Shown here piece by piece: positions 52,957-61,790 of a stretch of 64,000 nt of DNA. A program made the position numbers and the translations under genes. Positions within the stretch are counted from its first letter, which is position 1. Each line of letters begins with the position of its first letter. The stretch is from Sporosarcina sp. D27. GTDB lineage: Bacteria; Bacillota; Bacilli; Bacillales_A; Planococcaceae. The notes below the pieces were generated by a model. That model ran no database searches and was not told where the DNA came from. It saw nothing but the letters and a program-made list of their open reading frames with translations. Location of the stretch: positions 62,001-126,000 of the forward strand of contig NZ_AZUC01000045.1 of assembly GCF_000586555.1 (NCBI RefSeq), given 5' to 3'.

Positions 52957-53080
52957 GACAAAAGCCCGAGAGATACTGAAAACAGTAATCTCCCAGGCTT
53001 TTATCCTTCCGTGACACAGCAATGCTGTGAGTTTTCTCTCGGTCCAGACTAACAGTTCGTTACGGAACCCTAGAAAACAT
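52957..53080 (-). ncRNA. Guanidine-I (ykkC) riboswitch with terminator
   Basis: On the minus strand the conserved blocks are CTAGGGTTCCG, CTGGACCGAGAG, GTCACGGAAGGATAAAAGCC and GGGAGAT. The last also forms the 5' arm of a terminator with ATCTCTCGGGCTTTT. Guanidine binding would prevent termination and turn on the SMR pair. A promoter TTGAAA-16-TATAAT lies at 53100-53127. Confidence 0.95.
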
Positions 53081-53214
53081 TGATATACAATTACGTCTCA
53101 TTATACTTACTCAACAAGTTTTTTCAAGTATTGCACTCTTACCCTTTAAAGAAAATAAGTTCATCGCCAGGCATATCCAACATTGTTAAGTTTCCTTCTT
53201 GCCCAACCACATTT

Positions 53215-53937
53215 TCAAACAGTCCTCAGTCGATCGATTCGATAAATTCCTTTACGATCTCTCAACACACATCCGTTTTTTTCGAAAATACGAATCATTG
53301 CATCATTCGCTGCATCCGTACTCCCTACATAGTAGGTTGCACCGAATTCTTTTAAAGCGTCAAGAGTATGTTGGTGACAGACTGTTCCCATCCCCTTGCC
53401 TCGCCATTCAGGTAAAATACCAAAGTAAAAGAGCCTACCTTCCTCTTTCGTTCCCTGTTCAATATGTGGGATGCTTATGCCAACTGGCTCGCCTTCTTTT
53501 TGGAAAATCATGCAATGAGATCTCCAATTCGGACCCAGTTCTAGTTCAAAAGACTCCATGATTTGTTCGATTGTAAACAGCTTGTTTTTATTGGCAGAGC
53601 CACTACGACATTGCTCATATAAGTTTGCAAACGTCTCATCACTTATTTCACTAGTGGCTAATACAATTGAAGAAATATCTGACCCTAGAATATCGATTGT
53701 GTTTAAATCAAGTGTATATTCAACGATTACGGATACCTTATGAAAGCCTTGTTTCAGCAACCATGTCTCATACGTCTCATCCATCAACAACGATAGGTAG
53801 TCCACTTCTTGGTAATTCCAGTCTTTCAAAAGCTCTTGGAAAGCTTCTTTATAGTCGTGTTCACTTACCTGAGCTTGTTTCACCTGGTCTACCAGCCAAT
53901 ACTCTTTTTCTTTCTTAATGGTGCTGAACAGTTTCAT
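53215..53937 (-). CDS. GNAT-family N-acetyltransferase
   Basis: 240 residues. The C-terminal GNAT core has GRLFYFGILPEWRGKGMGTV and DAANDAMIRIFEKNGC. GAAGGGG lies five bases before the ATG. A single gene with a 114-base gap to the guanidine riboswitch promoter. Substrate unknown. Confidence 0.9.
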   Translation of the reverse strand: MKLFSTIKKEKEYWLVDQVKQAQVSEHDYKEAFQELLKDWNYQEVDYLSLLMDETYETWLLKQGFHKVSVIVEYTLDLNTIDILGSDISSIVLATSEISDETFANLYEQCRSGSANKNKLFTIEQIMESFELELGPNWRSHCMIFQKEGEPVGISIPHIEQGTKEEGRLFYFGILPEWRGKGMGTVCHQHTLDALKEFGATYYVGSTDAANDAMIRIFEKNGCVLRDRKGIYRIDRLRTV

Positions 53938-53974
53938 CTCTACCCCTTCTTTCTGCTAAACCTGTTTTCATGTC

Positions 53975-54592
53975 CTAGTCAATCCATGTTTCTTTATAAG
54001 GATTGCGATTGAAGTCAAAAAGGATATGTATCTGTTCTTCTGTATTGCGTTTCACAGAGAGTTCTGGGAGACTGTTTTCAGTGAAGAACCCGATTTCTGC
54101 TGTCTCAATTCCCGTGATTGGTTGTCCTCCAACAATCTCGCATTGGATGAAAACTTTATAATAATGAAACGCCTGGGGTATCGATGAGTAGCGGTTCATA
54201 TCCATCAACGCCACTAATTTTTTCGGTTGAACTACGTACCCTGACTCTTCTTGTATTTCTTTCACCACATTTTCTGCAGCAGATAATCCGATTTCACAAA
54301 AACCACCTGGCAATGCCCATTTGTTGTCGTGTGTTTCTTTCACAAGTAAGATTTGATCGTCCTGAAACACTACGCCCCTAACGTCTATCTTCGGAGTCGG
54401 ATATCCCTTTTCCTCCATAAAAAGCTCTTGAATTTTTTGCATTTCCGATTCTGAATGAGACGCCATAATTTCTGCACTAATTGCCCGCAATTCCTCATAG
54501 CGTTCCCGGTCGAATGCATCGCTTGAAAAAGTCAGTCCTGCCTGTGAAATCGATTGTATTCGTTGTGCCCATTCCAACCATTTGTAGCTCAT
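53975..54592 (-). CDS. NUDIX hydrolase (ADP-ribose pyrophosphatase-like, with N-terminal domain)
   Basis: 205 residues. An N-terminal helical NUDIX_N region of about 60 residues is followed by the Nudix fold. The Nudix box runs from GGFCEIGLSAAENVVKEIQE through ESG (about residues 100-122), with the REUXEE core changed to KEIQEE at its first position. It cleaves a nucleoside diphosphate linked to another moiety. AGGAGGT precedes the ATG. Confidence 0.92.
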   Translation of the reverse strand: MSYKWLEWAQRIQSISQAGLTFSSDAFDRERYEELRAISAEIMASHSESEMQKIQELFMEEKGYPTPKIDVRGVVFQDDQILLVKETHDNKWALPGGFCEIGLSAAENVVKEIQEESGYVVQPKKLVALMDMNRYSSIPQAFHYYKVFIQCEIVGGQPITGIETAEIGFFTENSLPELSVKRNTEEQIHILFDFNRNPYKETWID

Positions 54593-54836
54593 CTCATTAC
54601 CTCCTATTAGAGCTGTCTGTCTTAATACTTATCTTGGAATCAATGATAGATTACTCCGCCATTTCTTACCACTAATCGAATGTAAAGAGAGTAGACTGAA
54701 GCATTTCGTTGCTACTAGAGGGACCCCCTTCTATAATCTGACCCTTTTTATTTGTTCAAGAGTTAACCTTTCCATTAAATCAGTCCTTTGCTAAAGTTTA
54801 GCAATGCTGCAACAAACACAGAAATGATGGGGGGTC

Positions 54837-54953
54837 ATGAATTATGAAAGCTGCGGTGTTCAAGTAAAGCATTACAAGCCAAGTTTCGATCTAATCGGAG
54901 TTTGGTTTTTAAATTGGAAACGATGGGAACCTTATGACCTCACTAACGTATAA
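54837..54953 (+). CDS. Possible 38-residue small protein (weak)
   Basis: A 38-codon frame starting MNYESCGVQVKHYKPS and rich in Trp (IGVWFLNWKRWEPYDLTNV). A G-rich stretch lies only two bases before the ATG, which is too close for a good site. It is the only coding-like signal in the 393-base gap 54593-54985, which otherwise holds nothing I recognise. Confidence 0.25.
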   Translation: MNYESCGVQVKHYKPSFDLIGVWFLNWKRWEPYDLTNV

Positions 54954-54985
54954 GTAGAAACAATTTGTGAAAGAAGGTTTTCTAT

Positions 54986-55381
54986 TTGAAGAAAATGCGC
55001 AGATGGGACCTCATGTATGTTGTACTAATTTTATTAACTGGACTTGGTATATATAGCGCAATGCATCACCCCATGGAGTATGAGCTCGTAGATTCTTCTA
55101 AACTACCCGATCACGTGCAGCGCGGTTTAAAGGAGTCTACAAAACATGACGCATTTAGTACATACCGACACGGGGACCATACGTACATCGTGTATCATTT
55201 GAATGATCCTAACGCTTACAGTACACTCGATCTCAAAGCACATAAACGGTTCAGTCAACCGATTATTACAGCCACCATCACCCATGCCGTTGATGATCCT
55301 CTCGTAGAGAATGTAAAAGTCATCAAATTAAAAGAGCTCAGTGAAAAGGAATTTGAATTTCAAGTAGTAGATAAACGCTGA
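54986..55381 (+). CDS. Small membrane-anchored protein of unknown function
   Basis: 131 residues from a TTG with AGAAGG eight bases upstream. One N-terminal TM (LMYVVLILLTGLGIYSAM) and an extracytoplasmic domain rich in His/Tyr (HGDHTYIVYHLNDPNAYSTL). No family recognised. Downstream are the remnants of an ATPase gene in the opposite direction. Confidence 0.75.
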   Translation: MKKMRRWDLMYVVLILLTGLGIYSAMHHPMEYELVDSSKLPDHVQRGLKESTKHDAFSTYRHGDHTYIVYHLNDPNAYSTLDLKAHKRFSQPIITATITHAVDDPLVENVKVIKLKELSEKEFEFQVVDKR

Positions 55382-55446
55382 TTGCATAAAAAATGAATAC
55401 TAAGCTGAGTCACACCTCACCATACATCATTCATCAACTAGCTCTT

Positions 55447-55713
55447 TTAAAACTTTTTTCTATGATTTAAGAAGTATTTCGTCACTTAATAATGATGAGT
55501 CCGTTTATAGTCAATGGAGTGGATTGCCCCTTCATCGAAACTTAGAACGGAAGCTCCTGGATAATCCGCAATCCCTTCAAGCAACGTTGACTTTCCGTAT
55601 CTATTTTCTCCAACAAAGTATGTGATTGGATTCGTTAACTCAAGGTCTGCATAACCGGTATGGAGAAAGAATATCCGTTTTTCATGTAGAAGCGTAATCT
55701 TGTTTAAAAACAC
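55447..55713 (-). pseudogene. Decayed AAA-family ATPase gene (internal deletion plus nonsense codon)
   Basis: From a GTG at 55713 (GGAG seven bases upstream) the frame reads through ITYFVGENRYGKSTLLEGIA, a Walker A region. It then jumps to SVLSFDEGAIHSIDYKRTHHY, which in this ATPase family lies more than 100 residues later, near the C-terminus. A TAA stops it at 55486, but the same frame continues VTKYFLNH to a second stop at 55447, as the intact family would. So a central block is missing and a Gln codon has probably become TAA. Confidence 0.75.
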
Positions 55714-55742
55714 ACAAGCACTCCCTCCCTTTGGTGATAGCC

Positions 55743-56252
55743 TTATAAAATACCTGGAACAAAAAACAAGGTTATGAGCAGGACTAGCACCGTGCAATTC
55801 GCAGAATAGACGATTAAATCTTCTGAAGGCCTCACCTTACCGTAGCGCCGAACAACCGATAGGACAAACAGATACAGTAGAGTTAAAAAGTATAGCAGGA
55901 CTACGTCAATTTTCCATTGCTGATCTAGAGTAATGGATGCAAATACCGTGACTCCCAAAACTACAAATCCAATTAATGAAAGTACAAATACGCCTCCTAA
56001 GATAGCAGGAAGAACCCTCCAGATCTTATGCGTGAAAAACTGCGTATTCTTACGCTCTTGCCAATACAATACTGCCGCTGTACTCCATACCGTAACAATG
56101 ATGCAGATAAATGTAGTCGCAATGGAAGGGTTCATCCAGCTGGGTAGACCTTCAAGCCACTCATGAATTGAAATTATGTAAAAATGCTTGCTTACCAATC
56201 CTGCAATCACCACACACAATAGTGCTACTTGATAACCTGTCCACTTTGACAA
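55743..56252 (-). CDS. Membrane protein of unknown function
   Basis: About 169 residues with five hydrophobic segments (VALLCVVIAGLVSKHF, ATTFICIIVTVWSTAAVLY, LGGVFVLSLIGFVVLGV, VLLYFLTLLYLFVLSV, CTVLVLLITLFFV). The start is taken as the TTG at 56252 with AAAGGAG seven bases upstream; a GTG at 56261 is directly against that site. No family recognised. Confidence 0.75.
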   Translation of the reverse strand: MSKWTGYQVALLCVVIAGLVSKHFYIISIHEWLEGLPSWMNPSIATTFICIIVTVWSTAAVLYWQERKNTQFFTHKIWRVLPAILGGVFVLSLIGFVVLGVTVFASITLDQQWKIDVVLLYFLTLLYLFVLSVVRRYGKVRPSEDLIVYSANCTVLVLLITLFFVPGIL

Positions 56253-56331
56253 ATGACTCACTCCTTTTCTCCTATTACGAAAGGAAAACGGAAAAGTTTC
56301 GGTACACGTAAGATTCTTCTTGGAATCCAGA

Positions 56332-56369
56332 ATAGACCTACCCAGCTTAATTAGCCAGGTAGGTCTATT
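56332..56369 (-). terminator. Terminator-like hairpin after the ABC exporter
   Basis: AGACCTACC pairs with GGTAGGTCT, with inner CAGC and GCCA parts, next to the permease stop. The T-run is weak. Confidence 0.6.
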
Positions 56370-58004
56370 TTACATATGCGCTGTCTTTCGCTTAACCGGA
56401 AGCAGCGCATTCCAACCGACTAGACATCCAACTACAATCACGACTAAATAAATCGGAGTTCCATATGGAATCTTTGACATCAGGATATGGACCCCTACAA
56501 AAACTCCTATGAGCAGCATAAGGATAATCTGCTTGGCTGTTCCCGATTGAACGGACTCACCCATTGGAAGTGAAAACGGGAATGTACCCTTAGCCCCTAT
56601 TGCATAACAGATGACTGCGTAAAGGATAGCTGAAAACAGTACGACAACGAGATCAGGAACAATACGCCAACCGAACAACACCGTGAATATAACTGCCTGC
56701 AGGAGATACACCGGTAAGAACAACTGAGCTAAACTGGCTTTTAAAGCCGCTCGATTAACACGGGATACGCTTGTTATCGGAGCGACCGCATAGATCCACG
56801 CTCCTTTGAACCTACTTGAATAACTCAGCATCACTGCAAGCGGACCGATGATGAGAAATCCAAAGTAAATCATGAAATACGTATTGGAGGTTATCATGTC
56901 TTCCCACGTTCCATCTGATAAAAAGATATATAAAAATAGGAACGGTGCGACAAAGCCAATACCTAACGATGGATACACTTTCAGTTTAAAATCGCGTTCA
57001 CGCTTCATCAATTGCCACGAAAACCTGAAGCTAGCACGCTCTTCACTATTTTTGCAGAGCACCCACTCCCAGAATTTCATCATCACAGGGTGTTGTTGTT
57101 TACCGCCTCTTGCTTCTGACATTAGCTTCTGAAGGTCACGTTCAAACAGTGGCATTTTACGGATGTACATCCAAATCGCAATAATGGGAATGATTAAGGC
57201 AACTATTGAGAGCACAATAAGCGGTTTGCTTGTATTGCCCCCTAGCAACCATTCAAAAGGTGCTGCAAACCATAGTGGCGGAATCAGGAAATGCCACCAG
57301 CTAAACTCATACGAAATGGTTAGACCTACGAACTCAAACGAGCGAACCAAAACTTGATACCCTACAAAAACACCGACTGACAATAGGATCTGTACGTAAT
57401 TGATCATATCTTTCAGTCGTTCACCATCGAAAACGCGTAGCATCACCATGTATGTGATCGCAGTAAGTGCAATGATGAGAAGCATTAGAAAAATCATCAT
57501 CACAAGGAACAATAAGAAGAAAGAAATGCCTTTGGATATAAGGATTACGATTGAAGGAATACCGAGCAATGATATCGCGATCAGTGTCATGTAAATACTG
57601 ATGTGGACAAGCTTAGCCGCATTCAGCGTTCGATCATCTACTGGTACAGCAGCGAGCAGAATACGATCCCTTACATCCAGTAGCACACTAGAAAAGTCCG
57701 CAATAAGAGACGTCATAATCATGAACATCGCAATTCCGAATACAATTCCCATCTGGAGCATCACACTGTCACCAAAGTACAGGAAAGGTATTGTTGCTAG
57801 CCCGTATAGCACATACAATCCAAGTGATTTTAGAAACTGGTTGCCTTCTTTCAGTTTCGTTTGTGAAAACACAACAGGAATGCGCCGTTCATCCATTGTC
57901 AGTTTCAGCCCGACTATTGTCCGCATTGAAGGGTAGTCAATCCCAAACGTTTGGAAGAGACCTTTAAACACGTCCATTACACGCAACGAACGGAAGTTAT
58001 CCAT
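56370..58004 (-). CDS. ABC-2-like exporter permease (about 12 TM)
   Basis: About 544 residues with many TMs and a charged cytoplasmic loop (ERDLQKLMSEARGGKQQ) near the middle. It resembles the permease half of YthP/YthQ- or EcsAB-type exporters. It overlaps the ATPase gene; the ATG at 58004 (GGTGGTG six bases upstream) is preferred, with GTG codons at 58013/58016 as alternatives. Substrate unknown. Confidence 0.88.
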   Translation of the reverse strand: MDNFRSLRVMDVFKGLFQTFGIDYPSMRTIVGLKLTMDERRIPVVFSQTKLKEGNQFLKSLGLYVLYGLATIPFLYFGDSVMLQMGIVFGIAMFMIMTSLIADFSSVLLDVRDRILLAAVPVDDRTLNAAKLVHISIYMTLIAISLLGIPSIVILISKGISFFLLFLVMMIFLMLLIIALTAITYMVMLRVFDGERLKDMINYVQILLSVGVFVGYQVLVRSFEFVGLTISYEFSWWHFLIPPLWFAAPFEWLLGGNTSKPLIVLSIVALIIPIIAIWMYIRKMPLFERDLQKLMSEARGGKQQHPVMMKFWEWVLCKNSEERASFRFSWQLMKRERDFKLKVYPSLGIGFVAPFLFLYIFLSDGTWEDMITSNTYFMIYFGFLIIGPLAVMLSYSSRFKGAWIYAVAPITSVSRVNRAALKASLAQLFLPVYLLQAVIFTVLFGWRIVPDLVVVLFSAILYAVICYAIGAKGTFPFSLPMGESVQSGTAKQIILMLLIGVFVGVHILMSKIPYGTPIYLVVIVVGCLVGWNALLPVKRKTAHM

Positions 58005-58791
58005 CCACTTCACCACCCGTTACGAGTTCTACAAAACGCCTCGCCGTTTGCTGATGTTCATTAAAACCTGTCAGCTGATTAAATAACATTTCCAGAGATC
58101 CTGCTTCACCTTGACCTTTTAATTCATCAAATGATCCATCGGCTGCAATTTTTCCGTTGTATAAGAGCACAATTCGATTACTGATTTTCTCTACGACATC
58201 CATTATGTGTGAGGAGTAAAAAATCGTTTTTCCACTTGCCGCAAGCATCGCCAAAATATCTTTAACGACCATAACGCTATTGGCGTCGAGTCCACTCAAG
58301 GGTTCATCTAAAAATAAAATATCAGGATCATGGAGTAAACTTGAGATGATCAGCACTTTCTGCTTCATGCCTTTTGAGAAGGATGAAATCCGAGTGTGTA
58401 GGACATCTTCCAATCCCAGTTCAGTCATGAGCTGCCTGGCTTTGTGTTCCACAACTGTTCTCTGCATCCCATAGAGTTCTCCCACGAACGTCAAATATTC
58501 CATGGGTGTCAGCGTATCGTAGATCTCCGCATTCTCCGGCACGTAGCCTATCCTACGTTTAACGTCCTGGTCTTCGTTTCGTAAATCGTTTCCAAAAATC
58601 TCGACTGTCCCTTTGTAATCTTGAAGCAGGCCAAGCAAGATTTTCAGTGTCGTACTTTTCCCAGCACCGTTCGGCCCGATGTAACCGATGATTTGCCCTC
58701 TAAAGACATCCAGTGATATTCCGTCCAATACACGTTTCCCTGGGAATTCCATTGTAAGGTCTCGCAGTGAAATAATTGGTTCTGTTTGCAT
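57997..58791 (-). CDS. ABC transporter ATP-binding protein
   Basis: 264 residues. Walker A GPNGAGKST, signature FSKGMKQKVLIISSLL, Walker B ILFLDEPLSGLD and the H-loop SSHIMD. It powers the overlapping permease. A 21-bp repeat array lies about 120 bases upstream of its start. Confidence 0.94.
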   Translation of the reverse strand: MQTEPIISLRDLTMEFPGKRVLDGISLDVFRGQIIGYIGPNGAGKSTTLKILLGLLQDYKGTVEIFGNDLRNEDQDVKRRIGYVPENAEIYDTLTPMEYLTFVGELYGMQRTVVEHKARQLMTELGLEDVLHTRISSFSKGMKQKVLIISSLLHDPDILFLDEPLSGLDANSVMVVKDILAMLAASGKTIFYSSHIMDVVEKISNRIVLLYNGKIAADGSFDELKGQGEAGSLEMLFNQLTGFNEHQQTARRFVELVTGGEVDG

Positions 58792-58907
58792 TTGGCATTT
58801 CCCCCAGCTCTCTTTGTTTGTTTAAGCGTAACAAGGTTCCAGGGAAATTCCAATTGTTTTTTGAATAATAGGGAATATAGAGATAATTTTAAGGGGAGTT
58901 TAGCGGG

Positions 58908-59165
58908 AATGGGTGGGTTGCTCGTGGAAACGGTCGAGTTCGCCCCCGAAATGAGCGGGTTGCTCACGGGAACGGGCGAGTTGCCCCCGAAACGAGCGGG
59001 TTGCTCACGGGAACGGGCGAGTTGCCCCCGAAACGAGCGGGTTGCTCGCGGGAACGGGCGAGTTGTCCCCCTAAACGAGCGGGTTGCTCGCCGAAACGGG
59101 CGGGTTCGCCCCCGAAACGAGCGCGTTGCTGGCCGAAACGGGCGGGTTCTCACGAATCGAGCGAG
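58908..59165. repeat. Tandem repeat array, about 13 units of 20-21 bp
   Basis: Unit heads (AACG/AATG) lie at 58908, 58929, 58950, 58971, 58991, 59012, 59032, 59053, 59074, 59095, 59116, 59137 and about 59155. Two unit types alternate: ACGAGCGGGTTGCTCRC and ACGGGCGAGTTGCCCCC. Each can fold as a short hairpin (GAGC-gggtt-GCTC and GGGC-gagtt-GCCC). It fills most of the gap between the ABC ATPase gene and the next gene. GC content is far above its flanks. Confidence 0.93.
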
Positions 59166-59186
59166 TCAGGCATTATATTCAATAAA

Positions 59187-59696
59187 TCAGTTACAGTTAC
59201 TATATGTGTTAGTTAGAACACTAGGACCAAGCTTATCTGTTTTGGTATTTGAGAGACGTACTTGTACTACCGCATTTTTCATGTCCGCGGTGATTAAGTC
59301 AAATCGGCCTGCCCAACTTGGACCATATTCCTCAGGGGTGGGATAAAGCTTGAACCGCCAGCTGATTTCTTCCGGTATATACGCAAATCCTTCATAGCTA
59401 TCGTAATCGCCATAAGAGGAAGGTTCAGGAAGATGTACAGCAAGGATACTGATATTCGTTCGTGCAAAACTGGGTGGATTTAATTGCACTTTGTATACTA
59501 ATGCTGCACCTTTTCCGTTCTTAAGTTTTTTATCAACTGGCTCCAAAACCAGACTGCATGGCTCTTTAATTCCATTCGATGACTTGTCTTTTTCTCCAAT
59601 CAACGCTTGTACCTCTGATGTTTTTTCAAAAGTTACAACAAAAATAGCCATTAAACTGAACATCAGCATCAAAAACACCAAGTGGCCAGCTTTCAT
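59187..59696 (-). CDS. Exported or membrane-anchored protein of unknown function
   Basis: 169 residues. One N-terminal hydrophobic segment (HLVFLMLMFSLMAIFVVTF) and a beta-rich external domain (AALVYKVQLNPPSFARTNI, ISWRFKLYPTPEEYGPSW). AGGTG precedes the ATG. It ends 22 bases from the repeat array, with no obvious terminator between. No family recognised. Confidence 0.78.
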   Translation of the reverse strand: MKAGHLVFLMLMFSLMAIFVVTFEKTSEVQALIGEKDKSSNGIKEPCSLVLEPVDKKLKNGKGAALVYKVQLNPPSFARTNISILAVHLPEPSSYGDYDSYEGFAYIPEEISWRFKLYPTPEEYGPSWAGRFDLITADMKNAVVQVRLSNTKTDKLGPSVLTNTYSNCN

Positions 59697-59819
59697 CTAA
59701 TTACACCTACCTATTTTTTAGAGGTAGTATTTGCTTTTAACTGAATGATATGCGCGTGAAATCAAACCTGGCTACCACATGAATCTCATCAAACAGACAC
59801 ATCCCACAGCATGCTAAAA

Positions 59820-60338
59820 TCATTGCTTATATTTTTGTTCATGGGCAAGCAGCCATTCTTTCCGCCACAAGCCACCTGCGTATCCAGTCAGCGTTCCGTT
59901 CGATCCGATAATTCGATGACAAGGAATGATAATGCTCAATTTGTTTTTTCCATTAGCCGTACCGACTGCACGCACTGCTTTCTCGTTGCCGATCGAACAG
60001 GCGATATCTCGATAAGACGCGGTTTGTGCGTAAGGAATCTCTGTTAGTGCTTGCCAGACGTTTCGTCTAAATTCGGTTCCCTCATTCGTATAAGGAACCG
60101 TAAATTCTTTACGCATTCCATTAAAATATTCATCCAGCTCGTTGTAGCAGTCTTTGACTACTTGAAAGGTTGAATCTGTTAGCATTGTCCTGACTACGTC
60201 GGAATCCGTAAATAAAATCGAAACAATCGCTTCCTCAGTTCCCACTATTTCAATCACACCAATTGGTGATTGATACTCCACTTTATTCGTGTCAGTCAGA
60301 CAATGATTGCCATAGATAGAATGTTGCATATGCTTCAT
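59820..60338 (-). CDS. ogt: Methylated-DNA-[protein]-cysteine S-methyltransferase
   Basis: 172 residues. Acceptor-Cys motif IIPCHRIIGSNG, the DNA-binding segment GTEFRRNVWQALTEIPYAQT and ASYRDIA. It removes alkyl groups from O6-guanine in a suicide reaction. It overlaps the end of alkA by 47 bases. GGGAGG lies close to the ATG at 60338; a later ATG at 60329 or a GTG near the conserved domain are alternatives. Last gene of the alkylation-repair operon. Confidence 0.94.
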   Translation of the reverse strand: MKHMQHSIYGNHCLTDTNKVEYQSPIGVIEIVGTEEAIVSILFTDSDVVRTMLTDSTFQVVKDCYNELDEYFNGMRKEFTVPYTNEGTEFRRNVWQALTEIPYAQTASYRDIACSIGNEKAVRAVGTANGKNKLSIIIPCHRIIGSNGTLTGYAGGLWRKEWLLAHEQKYKQ

Positions 60339-61197
60339 AACCTCCCCAATTCTTCGAAACTTCCTTGATTTCCTCTACAGTTGGCTTACGTTCAAGTTTC
60401 AGCTCGCGTTTTAGTGCATTTTGAAGACCGACATCAGCAATAGGAAACGCAGAGGCGTGATGTAAACATTTCATCATTACATAGTTTGCACTCCAAGCTC
60501 CTATCCCTCGCAGACTCAGTAACGTCTCTGTCATTTGCTGAACGTCTTTCTGTAGCAACATCTGTTTTGTTAATTGACCATTCGCTATAGTCTTTGCGAT
60601 GTCAATAATATATTCAGCCTTTCTTCTTGTAAATTGAAGGTCAATTAGGTGCTGTACTTGTAAGTTTGAGATAACGTCTGGCGATGGGAATAGCCAGTAT
60701 GTGGTACCCTCAAAAGTCAAACTTTCCCCAAAGCGTTCTACAAAACGCTTCTTCAACATATATGCAAATGTTAAATTGATTTGCTGACCGATAACAGCCC
60801 AGGTAAGTGCTTCAAACAAGTCTGGAATCCCTATGATTCTCAACCCGAAATAAGCCGGCACAACCTCATGTAATACTTTATCTTCTAACGACAACAAATA
60901 AAAATTACGTAAGTCACGATCCAGATCAAACCATTCCCTGATATAGGCTGCAACTGCTTCGTGAACATTCTTGTTGTGTACATTGCGTAGCAAATGTACT
61001 AATAGGACATGGGATTGGTAGCTGATTTTACACAACACAAGTTCCTGATCGATGTTGATCAGTTTATATAAAAAGCCATCTCTAACTTGGTGCATCACCT
61101 CTTGCTCAGACCTCGTTAAAAACACTAAACATTGTTCGAAATTGAATTCGTTGGGCAGTGAAATTTTTATAATTGACTGTTGTATAGTCTGATCCAT
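60292..61197 (-). CDS. alkA: DNA-3-methyladenine glycosylase II (AlkA-like)
   Basis: 301 residues. Helix-hairpin-helix-GPD signature LLSLRGIGAWSANYVMMKCL with catalytic Asp in FPIADVGLQ; the N-terminal AlkA_N-like domain is divergent. It excises alkylated bases. It lies 12 bases after adaA and overlaps ogt. Confidence 0.92.
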   Translation of the reverse strand: MDQTIQQSIIKISLPNEFNFEQCLVFLTRSEQEVMHQVRDGFLYKLINIDQELVLCKISYQSHVLLVHLLRNVHNKNVHEAVAAYIREWFDLDRDLRNFYLLSLEDKVLHEVVPAYFGLRIIGIPDLFEALTWAVIGQQINLTFAYMLKKRFVERFGESLTFEGTTYWLFPSPDVISNLQVQHLIDLQFTRRKAEYIIDIAKTIANGQLTKQMLLQKDVQQMTETLLSLRGIGAWSANYVMMKCLHHASAFPIADVGLQNALKRELKLERKPTVEEIKEVSKNWGGYEAYATFYLWQSLSD

Positions 61198-61209
61198 AGT
61201 AATCGCTCC

Positions 61210-61767
61210 TTACAGTTCTTGCCGACGGTACTCACTTGGGGAACAATTAGTAACCTTGCGAAATGACTTATAGAAACTCGACGGACTCTGAAAACCGACA
61301 TCATAACAAATGTCTAGAGTTTTTAGATTTGAATGAATCAGCAGATGAGCTGCTTTATCCACTCTAATTTTTTCCAAATAGGTGCGTGGTGTCTCGGAGG
61401 TTTCTTGTTGGAATAATCGTTCGAGATGAAAAGGGCTGATTCCTACATGATTTGCAATATGTTGTAAAGTCAGCTTTTGTTTATAATGATTGACTAAAAA
61501 AGCAGTTACGTTTTTAACAATCTCTGTGTGAGGAGAATGCTCAACTTCCGGTTTGCATCTTTTACATGCTCGGAATCCGGCTGCTTCAACTTCCTTGATG
61601 TCGTGGTAGAACGCTACATTTATTTTTTTTGGCTTTCTTGATTTACAGAAGGGCCTGCAGTAAATTTTAGTTGTCTTTACAGCTGTATAAAATAGCCCGT
61701 CGTATGTTTGATCACACGCTATTATTTTTTCCCACATTTCTTCAAAAGAAAGATTACTCTGTGTCAC
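61210..61767 (-). CDS. adaA: AdaA-type methylphosphotriester-sensing regulator
   Basis: About 185 residues. N-terminal Ada zinc domain with the four Cys in KIYCRPFCKS and FRACKRCKP; C-terminal AraC-type HTH (LTLQHIANHVGISPFHLERL and DICYDVGFQSPSSFYKSFRK). The methylated Cys turns it into an activator of alkylation-repair genes. The GTG at 61767 has GGGGGA upstream; a GTG at 61782 precedes that site. It has no O6-methyltransferase domain; that is supplied by ogt downstream. Confidence 0.94.
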   Translation of the reverse strand: MTQSNLSFEEMWEKIIACDQTYDGLFYTAVKTTKIYCRPFCKSRKPKKINVAFYHDIKEVEAAGFRACKRCKPEVEHSPHTEIVKNVTAFLVNHYKQKLTLQHIANHVGISPFHLERLFQQETSETPRTYLEKIRVDKAAHLLIHSNLKTLDICYDVGFQSPSSFYKSFRKVTNCSPSEYRRQEL

Positions 61768-61790
61768 TTTTGAATCCCCCACTTCTTGCG

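Noticed and set aside
58908..59165. CRISPR array
   Set aside because: Units are contiguous with no spacers between repeats, the repeat unit is only 20-21 bp, and no cas genes are present.
58786..59346. Long open frame on the plus strand over the 58.9-kb array
   Set aside because: It covers the repeats and runs antisense into two genes with better evidence.
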